Source: Triatoma infestans (lineage: Eukaryota; Arthropoda; Insecta; Hemiptera; Reduviidae). From it: DNA of 64,000 bases. Within the stretch, counting starts at the first letter, position 1; every line of letters begins with the position of its first letter. The stretch lies in the NCBI GenBank assembly GCA_011037195.1, contig JAAEAF010000103.1:611478-675477 (forward strand), read 5' to 3'. Position numbers and translations under genes: made by a program. Positions 32,691 through 44,916 of the stretch are shown here, piece by piece. The notes beneath the pieces were generated by a model. The model was not told where the DNA came from, searched no databases, and worked only from the letters and a program-made list of their open reading frames with translations.

Positions 32691-33801
32691 AACAATGGCC
32701 GAATGTAAATATTATTTATATTTACTTTCTAATTACTGACAATTGTAGATTGCATAAAAATAATTAATATTCAACACCTGAGTAAAGTGATTTCACACAC
32801 AAAGATAGATAATTAGTGACGATAATTATTAATAACTCATTGAAGGATCTCGATTACGTCCCAGTCTTTTAGGCAGATTAACAAAGATAGAGACGCAAGC
32901 TGGCCGGTACTTGGACAATGTGAAAGATTTACATTTTGACGACTTCCTTAAGAAAGCAATACTGAGATTTTGAAAAGAAGTTATTCGATACACAGAAGGA
33001 AATATTGAATATTTTCCAAAAAAAAAAGTTTTGTCTTGGAAAAGCTTTTTTATAAAAAATAATTTATTAAAACCCTTTTAAAGTTTTAATTCATTATTTA
33101 TTAAACCTTATTTAACTACTTATGCATTCGCACTTAACAAAAATTATCACGCCATTAGTGAGTCAGTTTTCCTGTCTGAAGAATGGATTATGTTTAATTG
33201 CTTTTGACAGCAAAGGAAGAGATCGCTATAAATATTTCTCTGAAAAGGAATTGACTAATTGTTCCAAATAAAACAATAATTAATTTCACTGATAAATGTT
33301 TAATTATCACTCACTAACAGTTACCACTCTTTGAGAAACCTGATTTATTGATTTCATTTGTTTAAATATATTTATACTTACCATTTTTAGTTTTATTGTT
33401 TAATTTACTGAATCAATTAAAACTAAAAATCTCATAACATTTCCTTCCTCATTATTATTTTTTTAATAAAGTATTTTTAACCCTTAAAAGATACGAGGAG
33501 TTTGCAAATTACTATTAGAGAAATATTTTTGTTTTAAGACCGATGAAACTGAAGATAATGTTCACAGAAATTGATATGTATTTGTGAATAGTATAACTTA
33601 AAATGTTAAGTATGATATTCAGTTTATATATTAAAGAAATTCTAAAAATATGATTTATTATAAATTCAGTTAACCGGAACTTCATTTTTTTTTAATTTAA
33701 AGATGTTTTTGTGGGTACATGATCACAAATAGTTTCTCCACCCAAACTGCCATTTTATTTTATTATACTATGCAAAAAATGATGTGAAATTAATTATTGC
33801 G
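32691..33801. other. Non-coding stretch with a faint family A trace
   Basis: At about 33545-33690 faint similarity to the family A head is visible (TGTTCACAGAAATTGATATG, then TTCAGTTAACCGGAAC). Otherwise AT-rich and featureless. Confidence 0.4.
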
Positions 33802-33893
33802 TATGGCGCAACAGCCCTTAAAGGGCTAAGGCTTGCCAGACGGCGATTTGAATTGGGGGACGAGTGGTAAGGTAAGCACGCCGCGGTTATTTA
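33802..33893 (-). repeat. SINE family A, 3'-end fragment
   Basis: TATGGCGCAACAGCCCTTAA then CTTGCCAGACGGCGATTTG match the 3' part of the SINE A copy at 6186. The copy breaks off before the head. Confidence 0.7.
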
Positions 33894-34149
33894 ACAAAAA
33901 TGTTACTAAAGATTTAATTGCCTCTAATAAAGATACAATATAAACTAGATGCTAAAAAATTACACCATTCGGAAGTAGCGAAGTTACAGCAAAAAATGTT
34001 CACAGTTTATTTATGTTAGCCTTGATAAAACAGTAGGACAAAAATAATAACAATTAAAATTAAATGCAATAATAAATAATAAGATAGATACAATGGTTAG
34101 CAATACATTGTTTATATCGTTGGGACGATCTATATCTCTTGTGGTTTTT

Positions 34150-34375
34150 CATCTTAGGCTATGGCTTTTGCCAGACGGCGATTTGTATTGGATGAGTGTC
34201 GTAAGCATACCGCCAGTTCCCTCGCCGTTTAGTTCTGACCTTCGCTACCTAGGTGCGCTACCAATTGCAGATTCCCACTATCTCCCACGATGCTGGGTCA
34301 ACACCAATTTTGCCATCACGGGAATCGTGCCCTAAATTCTCGCACCAAAAGCGAGTGCGCCTAGCCACATGTTTC
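34150..34375 (-). repeat. SINE family A, nearly full copy
   Basis: The body is GCCAGACGGCGATTTGTATT ... TTCGCTACCTAGGTGCGCTA, and the head on the minus strand is GCGCACTCGCTTTTGGTGCG, then AGGGCACGATTCC at the B-box position. The 80-residue frame across it is a repeat translation, not a gene. Confidence 0.72.
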
Positions 34376-34876
34376 CTTAAAATTACTTATATATGTAGTA
34401 AAAATTCCGCTTGTCAAAATCTACCAGGTTGAGAATCGATGTATCAAGAAATGCATGTAATTAATTTAGCACCATGAAGTTATTTAGCAAAACAAAAACG
34501 ATAGTTCAACAATTAGCGATTTTTGGAAATATTCATGTCAAAAAACTGTACTTAAGTTATGTTTAAACAAGTGCAAGAAGTTTACTAATCTCATGGAGTG
34601 GGAGAATACTGGTCAAGGTTGAATGAATCCAAACTGATACGTGCCAAAAAAATGACGCAACATTTACATAAAACATTTCTTTTAATAGAAAATATATATA
34701 TCGATAATATTATAAACAAGGAATTGGTAAAAGATGTGGTAAACATTTTTGGGTTATTTATTAATCTAATTAGCTCCAAAATGAGCGACAAATATATACC
34801 GATTTCCGTTTATAACCCATTTCGTAGTTATGATTTTTTTTTAACTCTATTTACCTCCTCTGATCGCTGTAACAGC
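34376..34876. other. Unrecognised stretch with one long open frame
   Basis: A plus-strand frame at 34598-34924 reads EYWSRLNESKLIRAKKMTQH and onward, with fewer low-complexity runs than most here, but its end runs into a family A scrap. I recognise no family, and it could be a decayed transposon or chance. Confidence 0.35.
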
Positions 34877-34965
34877 AAGTATTGCGATCGTGTCAAATTT
34901 TCAAAATCGAGTTTCACGTTTTGAGGTTCCATGAGTTCGAAAACACTGGTTTTTTATTTTTTATT
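34877..34965 (+). repeat. Family A head fragment
   Basis: AAGTATTGCGATCGTGTCAA, then ATCGAGTTTCACGTTTTGAG and GTTCCATGAGTTCG follow the family A head for ~90 bp and then stop. Confidence 0.7.
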
Positions 34966-35262
34966 TTATGGAACCACTTAATGGAACGAATTTTTTTTTT
35001 TCTTTGAAAAGTTGCATTTCTAAGCTTCTGATATATTCAAAAAGGAGTGTGATATCAATTTGGGAAAAAGCTACAAATTTTCTTTAAAAAAAACAAACAA
35101 AAAACTTGTCATTCATAAAAGTTGGATTGTGTACATGGAAGTGTTAAATTACTGATAACCCAAATGTTAGTGAAATTCAATTACAAATTCAAAATCTTGC
35201 TGAATGTTTCAATCTGGTTTTCACTATCAAATTAGTAATCCTAAATTTCATAAAATTTACTC

Positions 35263-35699
35263 GGTGCTGGTACAGTGTGCGCTCTACCGTCATGATCAGT
35301 GTGCGCTCTATCGTCATGATTCTCGTATATTATGAATCTACTGTCATGATTCTGGTATAGTGTGCACAATCCACAAAAATCAAAATTAAAACTATATTAT
35401 TTTCAAAACATTTATTATCACGGTTGAACGTTACCACCTATGGTCATCTCTCATGATGATAAGCGCGCGCAAATAAAACAGTGATCCACTTATTTTGAGT
35501 TTGACCGGTTAATATGTTTTTTGTTTTGCTTTTTTTTATTAACGGGTACGTAGGGCGGAGCCCTCTAAAAAGAGATTACTGTATGCCTTACTCTAGTAAG
35601 ATTTTATACTTATAGTAAGGTTATACTTACAAGAGTAGAGCACATATTTTATACAGTAGATATCATCAAGGTTGGTAGAGCGCACACTATACCGGCACC
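35263..35699. mobile_element. Terminal-inverted-repeat element, type unknown
   Basis: The 26-bp ends match at 24 positions: 35263-35288 (GGTGCTGGTACAGTGTGCGC...) and 35674-35699 (reverse complement GGTGCCGGTATAGTGTGCGC...). The terminal word GTGTGCGCTCTAYCGTCATGAT repeats directly just inside the left end (from 35276 and 35300). Length 437 bp, with no ORF. No clear target duplication, so the superfamily is not assigned. Confidence 0.75.
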
Positions 35700-36149
35700 A
35701 TTTTCTCTAATGGGATAACACAAATTATAAGTATAATTTATGTTTTTTACACTTAATAAATCATATTGTTGTGAAATTTGCAACTCCAGGGTATAAATGA
35801 AAACTGTAACTGAAATATTTCCCCGTAAAGTGCCATTCCCCCTCTCTATTTAAGTAAAGTACGTTCCCCCACTCTATTGATTTCGTTTGATTACTACCCG
35901 TCAGATTTTTAAATAAAATAGAAAAATTGTTATCTGTAATTATAACTGTGTCCAAAAGCACTTATACTTCATGAAATTTAAGGCCAAGACCGGGAATCAA
36001 AAACCTAGTAACTTTGCATTCAGCCTAGAGACGCACACCTCTGACTACCACATTTAATACTCTTTTAATTCAATGACACGTTTAATTCTTTGAAAGTGAA
36101 TATGAAAACTGCTGTAACTATATGCCTCCCTACCACTAGCTCGTATAGA
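35700..36149. other. Non-coding stretch
   Basis: Nothing recognised. Confidence 0.4.
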
Positions 36150-36318
36150 GGTACTGAAGGAGAAGTTAAAAAGAATAGGGGGGCGGCTTGTCCAGCCGCC
36201 CGCTTAAAAAATGTCTGACCACCAATTTACTTTCATTCAAGCGCCATTCGAACAACCATCAATGTTCTACGACCATCGTTCTCACACAGTCACTCTGCCA
36301 CTCTCTTCTCATGCTATC

Positions 36319-36355
<37 letters not shown>

Positions 36356-36465
36356 TTATGCAGTGTAAAGTCTCATTCATAATAAGTTAGTAAGTCTAAC
36401 TTAGCTCAACCTAAGTATTTTTCTTCCGTCCAAACCCCCAAAAACGTCCAGTACATTGTCAAAAC
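36150..36465 (+). repeat. Dispersed repeat, possible solo LTR
   Basis: It shares ordered words with 55090-55390: AAGGAGAAGTTAAA, GTCACTCTGCCA, ACTCTCTTCTC, GTGTAAAGTC, AGTAAGTCTAACTT and CTTAAGT-like pieces ending TTTTTCTTCC. A (CT)16 microsatellite (36321-36352) sits in the middle of this copy only. The length and unique-sequence character suit a solo LTR, but I could not define TG...CA ends. Confidence 0.45.
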
Positions 36466-37562
36466 ATAACGTTCACCTTATTATGCTATGTCTTATGCCC
36501 TTGTCCGCCAATCTTAAAATCAACAGACCTTCTCAATTTGTGAGCATCCTTATTTATTTATTAAATACACTTTTAATCGCTATTCTGACAAAGTTTCGTC
36601 TATCTCTTTACTTGGTCTAACGATCACTGGTCGCATCAATCAACTATTGTCCATTCTCGTCTATATTTGTCTATTTGTTTACATGATGGCCCGTACTTTC
36701 ATTATTTCTTATTCAATCGGCTCTAATACATTTGAAGCCCTAACTCTGGTGCACACAACTGGTCTATAATATAATCACTTCTCTACCTACTGAGGTCAGC
36801 AGTTGGTACTTGTCTCCCCCAATGTTGGTAGTAAGGAGAGTAAGAGGAAATATTGTGAATGTTGCACACGATATATATATATATAAAGAACCCCCAATTT
36901 CTGACGCATACACAGTATTAGGCCTTATTAGTATCTGACAAAGGTGTTTGAATTTGCATAAAGAACTTTTGTTTCTTTATTAATCGACATACTTTTAACA
37001 TGCCATGGCAACCCATAGTAACTTTCATTAGTAGCTGTTAGTAACTCCAAAACTAACTTCACATGGAACAATAGTATAAGTTTCTTTCCCCAAAAAAAGT
37101 ACCTATTAATCAAGATGTGATGCATTTCAATGGATTCCAACAAGACAGGCATTTTGTCTTCTCGTTGTTTTATAATTAAGACCATAGTTTCTATGATTAT
37201 GCCATTTTTTTTGGCAATCGCTCTTCAGGCGTTTTTCACCTCTACTAACAGTTACCGGACACTCTTTAAAAGAACATTCCAGCTGAATATATTGAATCCC
37301 TGACCTAGAGAATTTGATAGCTCAGACGTGAGATTTTGACTCGAGACTAGAATTTCTGCTTCATTAATGGCCATTTAAACTAATCAGGTGAGTTTTTTTT
37401 ATTATTGCCAATTCTCCTATTGTTGAATATAAATTATTCTTAATTACTTTATCATAAGCTAATCTCCAATTAATATACAAACTAAAATTGTGCGGCTGAA
37501 TAATTAATTATCATACTAGTATCCATTACAATCTAAAAACAAAAAACAAGAATAGTGATTTT
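36466..37562. other. Non-coding stretch
   Basis: Nothing recognised. The 85-residue minus-strand frame at 36928-37185 has no family resemblance and no splice context that I can support. Confidence 0.4.
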
Positions 37563-37829
37563 TTTTTTTATTGACTGAGGGACCAAGCCCTGCGCTATCC
37601 AAAGAGCCCTTCTGAGCCCATGTAGCTACCCCAAAGCTCAGAACCTTCTCAGTGTACTGCCGGCTTCCGGCCAGTGTTTTCTAGTTACAGACAACACTGA
37701 CCAATACCGGTAGTGAGCTATAAGAGGCTCATAGGAAGAAAAAAAATCTAAGGGCAGCATGCTGGACTCGAACCTGGGACCTCCGCGTTGCTAGTCCAGT
37801 GCGCTACCACTGAGCTACTCCCTTCCCTC
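37563..37829 (-). repeat. SINE family B, full copy
   Basis: On the minus strand: A box TAGCTCAGTGGTAGCGCAC, B box AGGTTCGAGTCC, and the body ending CTTTGGATAGCGCAGGGCTT. It shares its 3' end with the copy at 21838, not with the one at 9810. Confidence 0.85.
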
Positions 37830-37990
37830 CAAGTAAAGTGATGCTTCCGGTTAAGGAATTTTGTCTAAGATCTTAACATCGGATTCGCTAATATCAATTT
37901 TGAACTTCCAGCGAGTTTTCTGTTTTTGTGTTATACTATGGACATTTTCTAAAGACATCTTTTCGAAAATACTCATAGAAAAACTCAAAT
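37830..37990 (-). repeat. Diverged family A head fragment
   Basis: AGTAAAGTGATGCTTCCGGT, then TAAGGAATTTTGTC and a TTGTGTTATACTATGGACAT piece match the family A head in reverse at low identity. Confidence 0.5.
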
Positions 37991-39871
37991 TTCTAAAATC
38001 TGCTAAATACTCTAGCCTACTATGAGAGAGAGAGTGAGAGAAATTAAAAAAAAAAAAAAAAAGGTAAAAAAAACTTAAAAAGTAGAAGTAAGTGGATCAT
38101 TGAAGCGAATAATTGTTAGGGACTCTTGATTAGTAACCATGATATAAATGTTGGAACAACCTAGAATTACATAAATAATAATCTCTTAAAACGTTAAATA
38201 TTCATAACTTTAATAATAATCTATTTGGATTAAATATATAATTATTTCATTGATTTCTTCAAAGTAAAAAAAAAAAAAAAATTTTGAAAAATAACATCTT
38301 AAAAACCATAAAAATAAAATAAAAAATTAAACACAAGTTAAGGGGCAAAGCTATGTAATAATAATAATAATAATAATAAATAAAAAATAAAAAAATCTTA
38401 TTCACCCTTAAAAGTTATTAAGTTCGATCGATTTAATCGATAAAAGCTAAGTTTAGCTCTTCCACTACTTTGTACTATATAGGTAGAACCTTTTCTATTC
38501 ACCTCCTCTAAACAGACCTTTATATATGTATATATATACATACTAACAAAGCAACAAGGCAGAATCTAATATATAATACATTATACAATGTTTTTTTATT
38601 ATTTACATACTTTACCTACCTTTTAATATTAAAAATAGAATAATCTTTTATTTAATAAAAAATAAATCTTTTATTACAAAATAATGAAGTTTTTTTTTAC
38701 AGAATCAAAAAAAAAATTATCATTTTTTTAAATTTATTTCAGAAGAATTACATAATAATAATAATAATAATAATAACAGAAATTAAAAACAAATATATTA
38801 ACATCTTAAAACTTAATCTAAAAAACCAATATTACTGAGCTAGTAGGAATGCAGATAAGAGTAATATTTGAATTATCTAAGTAAAAACATTTCGCACTTT
38901 TATCAATGCGAAATGAGAGCTTACTTAAAACCGTATCAGTAGCGAATTAAAAAGTTTATAAACGATATTTTTTTCCGCCTTATAAGAAAACTGATGCATT
39001 ATATTTCTGCTAGCAAAAACTTCGGTTTATATATTTAAAAAAAAAAATTTTTTTTTTTTTGAGCGTGTAGGAAAAATAAGGAAAACAGATGTTTTAATTT
39101 TTTTAATAAAGAAAACTAAAAGCAAACGGTTGAAAGTGGTACAATGACCAAAAATCTCGTCACCAATTTAATCACAAAATTTAAGCATGATTATAATTTG
39201 ATCTGTTGCTGATTAATGCAAAAAACCTTGTTCACACAAGTAAATGCTTTCTAAGAAATAAAAAAAATTCATTTCCATTTGCTATCAAATTGTTAAATTT
39301 TGAAAAAAATCAAAGTCCTTTGACGTGTTTTTTTTGGCAAGGATGACAACGTTTCCCATAGCAACCTAGTTCCTCCGTAATTATAGCTAATATCGTCTTC
39401 TAAAATTGAATCTGGACGCTTGCACTCAAGAAGAATGTAATTTTATAAAGATAAGAGCAAACATCTCCTTGAATTTCTTCTTCACTGCTATAGGTTAATA
39501 AGTTCAAACAAAGTACTGGACGTCTCTTCTTTCAAGCATTTGGTTCGGTTGAAACATCGTGAACATAGATACACAAAAACTACATTTCTATCACTTCTAC
39601 CCTTCCATAAATGTATTTATCTATCGAAAAAAAGGATGAAATGAGCTGTTCTGATAGCTCAAAAAGTGGCATGAACTCATTTCAATAAATATTAAACTCC
39701 CGTTACTTGTTCACCTATATATAAAAAATTCTTTGTTAGATTCATAAATGAAAACTCTAATAACTGGTTGGTCCAAATATGCTGGACAATTAAAGATTTT
39801 GTTCGTCTTCCCCTCCGGTAGATAAGATTAAATTATACACTTAATGTGTATTACATATCAATAGTTTTTTT
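37991..39871. other. AT-rich stretch with microsatellites
   Basis: Very AT-rich with A-runs and AAT-type repeats (38359-38381, 38755-38775). No coding homology, no element ends. Confidence 0.45.
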
Positions 39872-39909
39872 CTTTAATTTAAGGCGCGTCAACATCTATG
39901 GTCCCTGGT
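39872..39909 (-). repeat. Fragment of the variant SINE B 3' end
   Basis: TTAATTTAAGGCGCGTCAAC then ATCTATGGTC is identical to the end of the SINE B variant at 9810-9846. No tRNA-like head is nearby. Confidence 0.65.
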
Positions 39910-39989
39910 CGTATTAATAGTGAATTTATTTTCAATACCAATACGAAACAAAAACTAAACCTTTGCACCTTAGCCAATGAAGAACAATG

Positions 39990-40180
39990 ATTTAAATTGG
40001 GGGAGAAATGGATCAGCATGCAACAGTTCCCAACGGCTATTTTTGTGGCCTTCGCTAGCATGTCCGATTAACTGAAACTCCCCATTTTTTTTTTTTTTCC
40101 ACAAAATTAGAGGAGTCGATTAAGCCCTCACAGGGGAATCAACCTCTGACTTCTTACAGCAAATAAAGTGTTTTATGATT
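39990..40180 (-). repeat. Diverged SINE family A copy
   Basis: AAATTGGGGGAGAAATGGAT, CAACAGTTCCCAACGGC and GGCCTTCGCTAGCATG follow SINE A word order. It carries a variant middle (CATGTCCGATTAACTGAAAC) shared with 40598. Confidence 0.55.
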
Positions 40181-40597
40181 AGTGTTGTATATTCAAATTT
40201 GAGCAACATTTTTCTTAATATAATTTGTCTCCGCCATAGAGTGGTGGAAGATATATTGAAGTAGTAGACGGTTTTCCATCACAAGACTAATTATAATACC
40301 TCTGCCGTCATTAATCATTTCAGAAGAAAATCAAGTCAATTTAAAAAAAAAGAGAAAAAAAAAAAAGCTGGAATAACAATGCACTGTATATGATTAACAT
40401 TAAATATTACGCCATATCTGGTAATGTGCTTATCGGTCCAGGTGTAGTCTGTGAATTGCGCCTAACTGGATATTGGACCATTACTAGATGTTTAAAAACG
40501 AAACACCTTTTAAAATTTCAATTATTTAATATTTTTATTTTATTTCATCGCCTTTTTTAAAACTATATATATATTTATAATATAAGAGTATATAAAT
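40181..40597. other. Non-coding stretch
   Basis: Nothing recognised. Confidence 0.4.
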
Positions 40598-40705
40598 AGC
40601 ATGTCCGATTAACTGAAGCTCCCCCTTTTTTTCCCCCAAAATTAGAAGAACTGATTACCCCTGACTTCAACCTTTCAACCTCTGACTTCTTGCACCAATA
40701 TATTT
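40598..40705 (-). repeat. SINE A-variant fragment
   Basis: AGCATGTCCGATTAACTGAA, then GCTCCCCC ... AACCTCTGACTTCTTGCA duplicates part of the 39990-40180 copy at high identity. This is either a second insertion or a local duplication. A TA microsatellite (40723-40744) follows. Confidence 0.6.
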
Positions 40706-40969
40706 TATATTTAATATTTATAATATATATATATATATATATATCAAATTGACTGGGACCCGGTAGAATATAAATTCAATGCTTCTAAACAACTTCTAAC
40801 TACTGACATACCTTTAACTGTGACATACCTTGAACACCTGGTAGCAAGCACTTTTATGTTGCGGGTCATTTTTCATTCAAGAACTAATTAGCCAGAACTA
40901 TGCCTAAATACTGAAATCTGAATAAAACTAAGTTTTGTAGTCTTAAATTTACTTTCCAGGAATATTCTT

Positions 40970-41720
40970 ATACATTTCTCAAGCCTATGATCAAGTATGG
41001 TACCTCATCCTCAAATCCCATCTTTCTGAACGTTACTTCCGAAAAGCCTTTTCCTCTTCCTACCTATTCAATCCTCTCAAGGGAGTACCACAAGGGAGCT
41101 CCTCTACTTTACACCGTTTATTCGGTTGTCCTACCCACTCACCCTACTAAAGTCATCTTCATTTATGAAGATGATAAAGCCATCCTATCCCCCAACACAG
41201 ATCCTACCTTAACTATACGTAACCTACAAAATCATCTCTAAATTCTTGACCTTGGCTATGATTAAGGTGAATGAACAAAAAAACAAAATATACAATATTC
41301 AGCTTAAACTATAAAACTCTCCCACCTCTTTATCTTAACTAAATTTTTGTTCCTATCGCAAAACCAATGAAATAAATACCTTGGGAAAGTTTATCTGTAC
41401 AAAAGACTAACGTTCTACCCTCACATTCGACTAAAACGAATAGAGTACAAAAAGGTGAAACGAGGATTCGACAAATATTGTAAACTGACTTTATCGAATT
41501 AAAAGAAAACTAACTTTACCATGCCTTACTCGCTCAAAACAATGTAAGACTCCAATCCATTAATCCGCTCATTATCCTCCAGAACAATCTCTACAATCTT
41601 TTCTCAGTGACTCAAGGCGCCGATTGTCCCGCTATCATTTAACAGCATAACGCCGACCTCCTAGGTATAGGTAGCCAAAGTTGCTGCAATAGATGGCTAT
41701 CTCTACATACTGGTTAGCCG
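40970..41720 (+). pseudogene. Jockey-like LINE reverse transcriptase, decayed
   Basis: Pieces in different frames: YDQVWYLILKSHLSERYF (from 40985), KGVPQGSSSTLYRLF, then LLYTVYSVVLPTHP and FIYEDDKAILSPNTDPTLTI (41160-41220). Here YEDD replaces the catalytic YADD. A later part encodes a degraded thumb region with many stops. Motif style (DQVWY, GVPQGS, NTDPTL) matches the Jockey clade. Endonuclease and RNase H are not seen. Non-functional. Confidence 0.78.
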
Positions 41721-42169
41721 CCGTTCATCGCTCTTATTTATTCTGTTTTTCATTTTTGTTTGTTGCATTATTTAAAAAGGCGCAAAAATATAAATTATTG
41801 TTTTTCTTATTAAGTGTTCATTATTAGTATTTATTATTTGTACTTTACTTAAACCTGACATTGCTAAAACCAAATGATGATCGTTTTTTTTTTGCGCCTT
41901 TTTTTTTTTGAAATATTGGTGATCTATTTATTGGCAAGCAGAAGAATTTTCTCTCACTGCAAAAAAAAAGGAACATTTTTTTTACAGCTGTTAATTTGAG
42001 TTTCATTTCTGAAGTTCAGTCAGTAAATAAGTATTTGTGGACCTAAGTGCTTTCAAAAGAAATAGAAAAGAAAGGAAAATAATTTTTTTCTTGAACTGAA
42101 GGAAACAAAATGGAAGGCCGTTGGATTTTCCCCTTAAGTAAAGTGAAAATTCCCAATTATGTAAAAATA
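41721..42169. other. Non-coding stretch
   Basis: Nothing recognised. Confidence 0.4.
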
Positions 42170-42330
42170 AAACCCATGAACTGGACCCATGATCATGGTT
42201 GGGTCCATAGTGCTGTGCCATTTCGTGGCCATAGACCGGTTTGGGACATTCTCTCATCTTCAGAATGTCTTTGTTAAACAGTGTGATATCCCAGAATTGG
42301 AAAAAGCATCATAATCAGTTTACACATCTT
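42170..42330 (-). repeat. Fragment related to the large inverted repeat
   Basis: On the minus strand, CACACTGTTTAACAAAGACA, then TTCTGAAGATGAGAGAATGT and CCCAAACCGGTC follow the outer arm of 25250-26328. The motif is degraded: CTGAAGA is present but GAAA has become CAAA. Confidence 0.55.
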
Positions 42331-42798
42331 TGCACACTAATTTTTGTTTATTTTTAAAAACTGATTAATCCTTTTGAAAACTTTTGAAATTAATTGATAT
42401 TCGTCTAATGTCCACCTCAATTGTTGTGCTTATCCTTTATTATCATCTGTCCAATTTCTTCCATTTAGGCTAAATGCTAAATCTTCACTTACTTTAAAAT
42501 TCTAATGCAATTTCAGTGATGATTGAAGACTGTACCACCCCCACAAACACCCGTGAACGGTTCAAAGACGATGTAAATATTTTTTTATTAAATAAATCTT
42601 CCTACATAATATGCTCTATTTCATTTATAAGTTGACCTTTTATTATATTTTAAATCTTAATTTAATAATCTGATTTCCTAATAAATTCTAAACTTTTATA
42701 TTAATATTATACAACTTCTCCCATTTTCTTTTATTATTATTGTTATAATTAATTGTATTATTCTCTTACTTTGTATATCACCGAGAAAATTACATATA
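42331..42798. other. Non-coding AT-rich stretch
   Basis: Nothing recognised. Confidence 0.4.
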
Positions 42799-42996
42799 AA
42801 GTAAAGTAAGGCCGACTTTTTCAGGCGGTCTTATAACATCCAACTACCAAATTAAGTGTCATGGACGATGGCGGAAACACATACTTTACAATTTATATTT
42901 TTTAAATAGATATAAAATTTAGCAATTATAGGTAAGACTCGAACTAGGGACATCCCAGTTACAAGTCCAAGCTCATAACCACTACACCAAACCCGC
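42799..42996 (-). repeat. SINE family C, second copy
   Basis: On the minus strand: GGGTTTGGTGTAGTGGTTAT (A box), CTAGTTCGAGTCTTACC (B box), and the family C body with CATCGTCCATGACACTTAAT and a 3' CTTACTTTACTTT end. Confidence 0.78.
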
Positions 42997-44775
42997 TATT
43001 ATTGCCATAATTTAACTTTACTCTTAATATATTTATAGAGAACATTATATTGGCTAGCTAATTTCTTTGTTTTTAATATAGTTTTATTATTTCCTTTTTA
43101 ATGCAGATAATTAATTTTACATGTTTATTAAGTAGAAGATTGTAACTTGCTAAAAGGTCAATTTAAAAAAAAAAAAAAAAAATTACTGATTCATTTTACT
43201 TAGGAATTAAATTTTCAAAATTTATTGAATTATCACAAATTAATTATAACACACCAAACTGATCAATAAGAAGTCAAATAAACTTGTGTGATAAATGTAA
43301 TAAATAAATAAAAAGGATCAATAATTAGAATAAAAATATGCTAATTTATTTATTCACTTTTGGGATGGATGTCATGGTGTAATTTATGTTTGATGTAAAT
43401 TATTTTTATTTCTCAATGCAATTATTCCGGAAACAGATTTAATTTACTATATGGAGTTGGTCCCTCCAAGGATATGGCTACCCACCTAAAGAGCCCTTAT
43501 TGAATTACCTGGGAACGTCCACCACACCGAAGGCAAACATCATAGTTTAAACATTAATACCTTACCTTCTTACTTCTTCCTATCCCACATTGTTTTCCAG
43601 CTATAAATAAGGTGAGCTGAAAGGACTGTGACATTAAGTCATTAATGGGACAGGGCTGATGAGAGATGAGGAAGCACAGTGGCACAATGAACTTATATGC
43701 TTCTATTTCCCCTGGGAGGAACAGTAATAAAAATCCACAGATAAACGGAAATAAGTTTCAGTGAGGAACCATAAACTGCAATTTTTGAATAGCTGGAACT
43801 TGAATTGGATTACTGAATTGAATTAAAGCAATTATTTAATATATAATAAATAATTTTGGCTGAGAGCAAAAAAGCTCATTTAAACTTTTATAAAGGAGAA
43901 AAAGAAGTTGATTTTTTTTGTGTTTTTATTTTTATTATTGAATCGGTTAGAGAAATATGGTTGCTTTACTTCTGAAACTTCATTATATATAGACATAATA
44001 TTATAAGGGCTTATAAGGGTTGATTTTATTTCTAATGATCGGTGAGATATAATTATACCTAGGATTTTTCGGAATTTATAACATGTTTAAATGATCCTGA
44101 TGGCGTATGTATCGAAAATATAATTATCTACAGATTTGCAATTTTTAATCACTTAAAAAGTGAAGAAGCAATTGCTATATTTTTATTACTAATAAAATAT
44201 TCTTTTATCATTTTCAAAATGTAGCAGAAAGTTAAAACTTACTTTTCCTATACAAATTAAAAAAAATATTTACGTTCTAAATCTATATAAGCATAAATTT
44301 GGCGAAATATAATAGATATTAGAAAACAAAAATCTAGGCAAATTGAATACTAAAAGAAAAGCAAAATTAAATATACATAAAAAACATCTTCAGTTGTGAT
44401 ATGTATGCATAGAATACATTGAAAGGAGGATGGAAGTGGTCATAAAAAAGGGCTAGCTGCCCTAGAAACCAACTAAGGCAAGCAGCTAAGGAAGGTACTA
44501 CAAGCCTGCACTCTAGCGACTTCTACCTGGCATTGAGATTGACCTCCATGTAACATATTCAGTGTTCATATAAACCGCTCTTTTTTAAATTGATAAATTT
44601 ATATTTTTTAAGTTTATTTATAAGTAAGTAATTAATGATTATAATATGTTTAAAGCATAATAAAAACAATGTGATCAGAATAATTTCTTCAAATATGATA
44701 CACACACTAATTTTTGCATTAAATTCTTACTAAATTTATATAGTATATAAAAAAACATGAAATATTTTACAATAC
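42997..44775 (-). other. Left-hand start of ATP1B-like intron 2 (AT-rich)
   Basis: Intron sequence following the GT donor at 44775. A less AT-rich part (43440-43760) matches neither the beta-subunit ectodomain nor any repeat I can name. No acceptor followed by LGFRP-type coding was found here or further left. Confidence 0.5.
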
Positions 44776-44916
44776 CTGGATTACTACCGATGAGCGAACT
44801 GCTCTGCTGCCATTTAGGCGTTGTAAAATCGATTGTTTGATAGAATAGCGCCATCAGTCCAAAGAAGAACGATATTAGTCCAGTGTAGAAACATACGTAA
44901 AACAATAATATTTTTG
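44776..44916 (-). CDS. Na+/K+-ATPase beta subunit, coding exon 2
   Basis: A 141-bp exon flanked by a good acceptor (TTTTTCTGTTTGCAG, ending at 44917) and donor (GTATTG, starting at 44775). It begins with two bases completing an Ala codon and ends with the first base of a Gly codon, so both introns are phase 1. It encodes [20 protein letters not shown] (transmembrane helix with the FYxxFYxxL pattern of beta subunits), then [16 protein letters not shown] and the signature [10 protein letters not shown]. The beta subunit is a type II membrane glycoprotein that escorts the ion-pumping alpha subunit to the plasma membrane. The ectodomain exons, with the three disulphides, are not in the window. 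Confidence 0.93.

Noticed and set aside
34598..34924. 108-residue plus-strand frame beginning MGEYWSRLNE
   Set aside because: Looks somewhat protein-like, but no family was recognised and its last ~15 residues come from a family A fragment; kept only as a note on the stretch.
36928..37185. 85-residue minus-strand frame, considered as a further ATP1B exon
   Set aside because: No beta-subunit ectodomain motif (no LGFRP, no disulphide cysteines) and no matching phase-1 acceptor.
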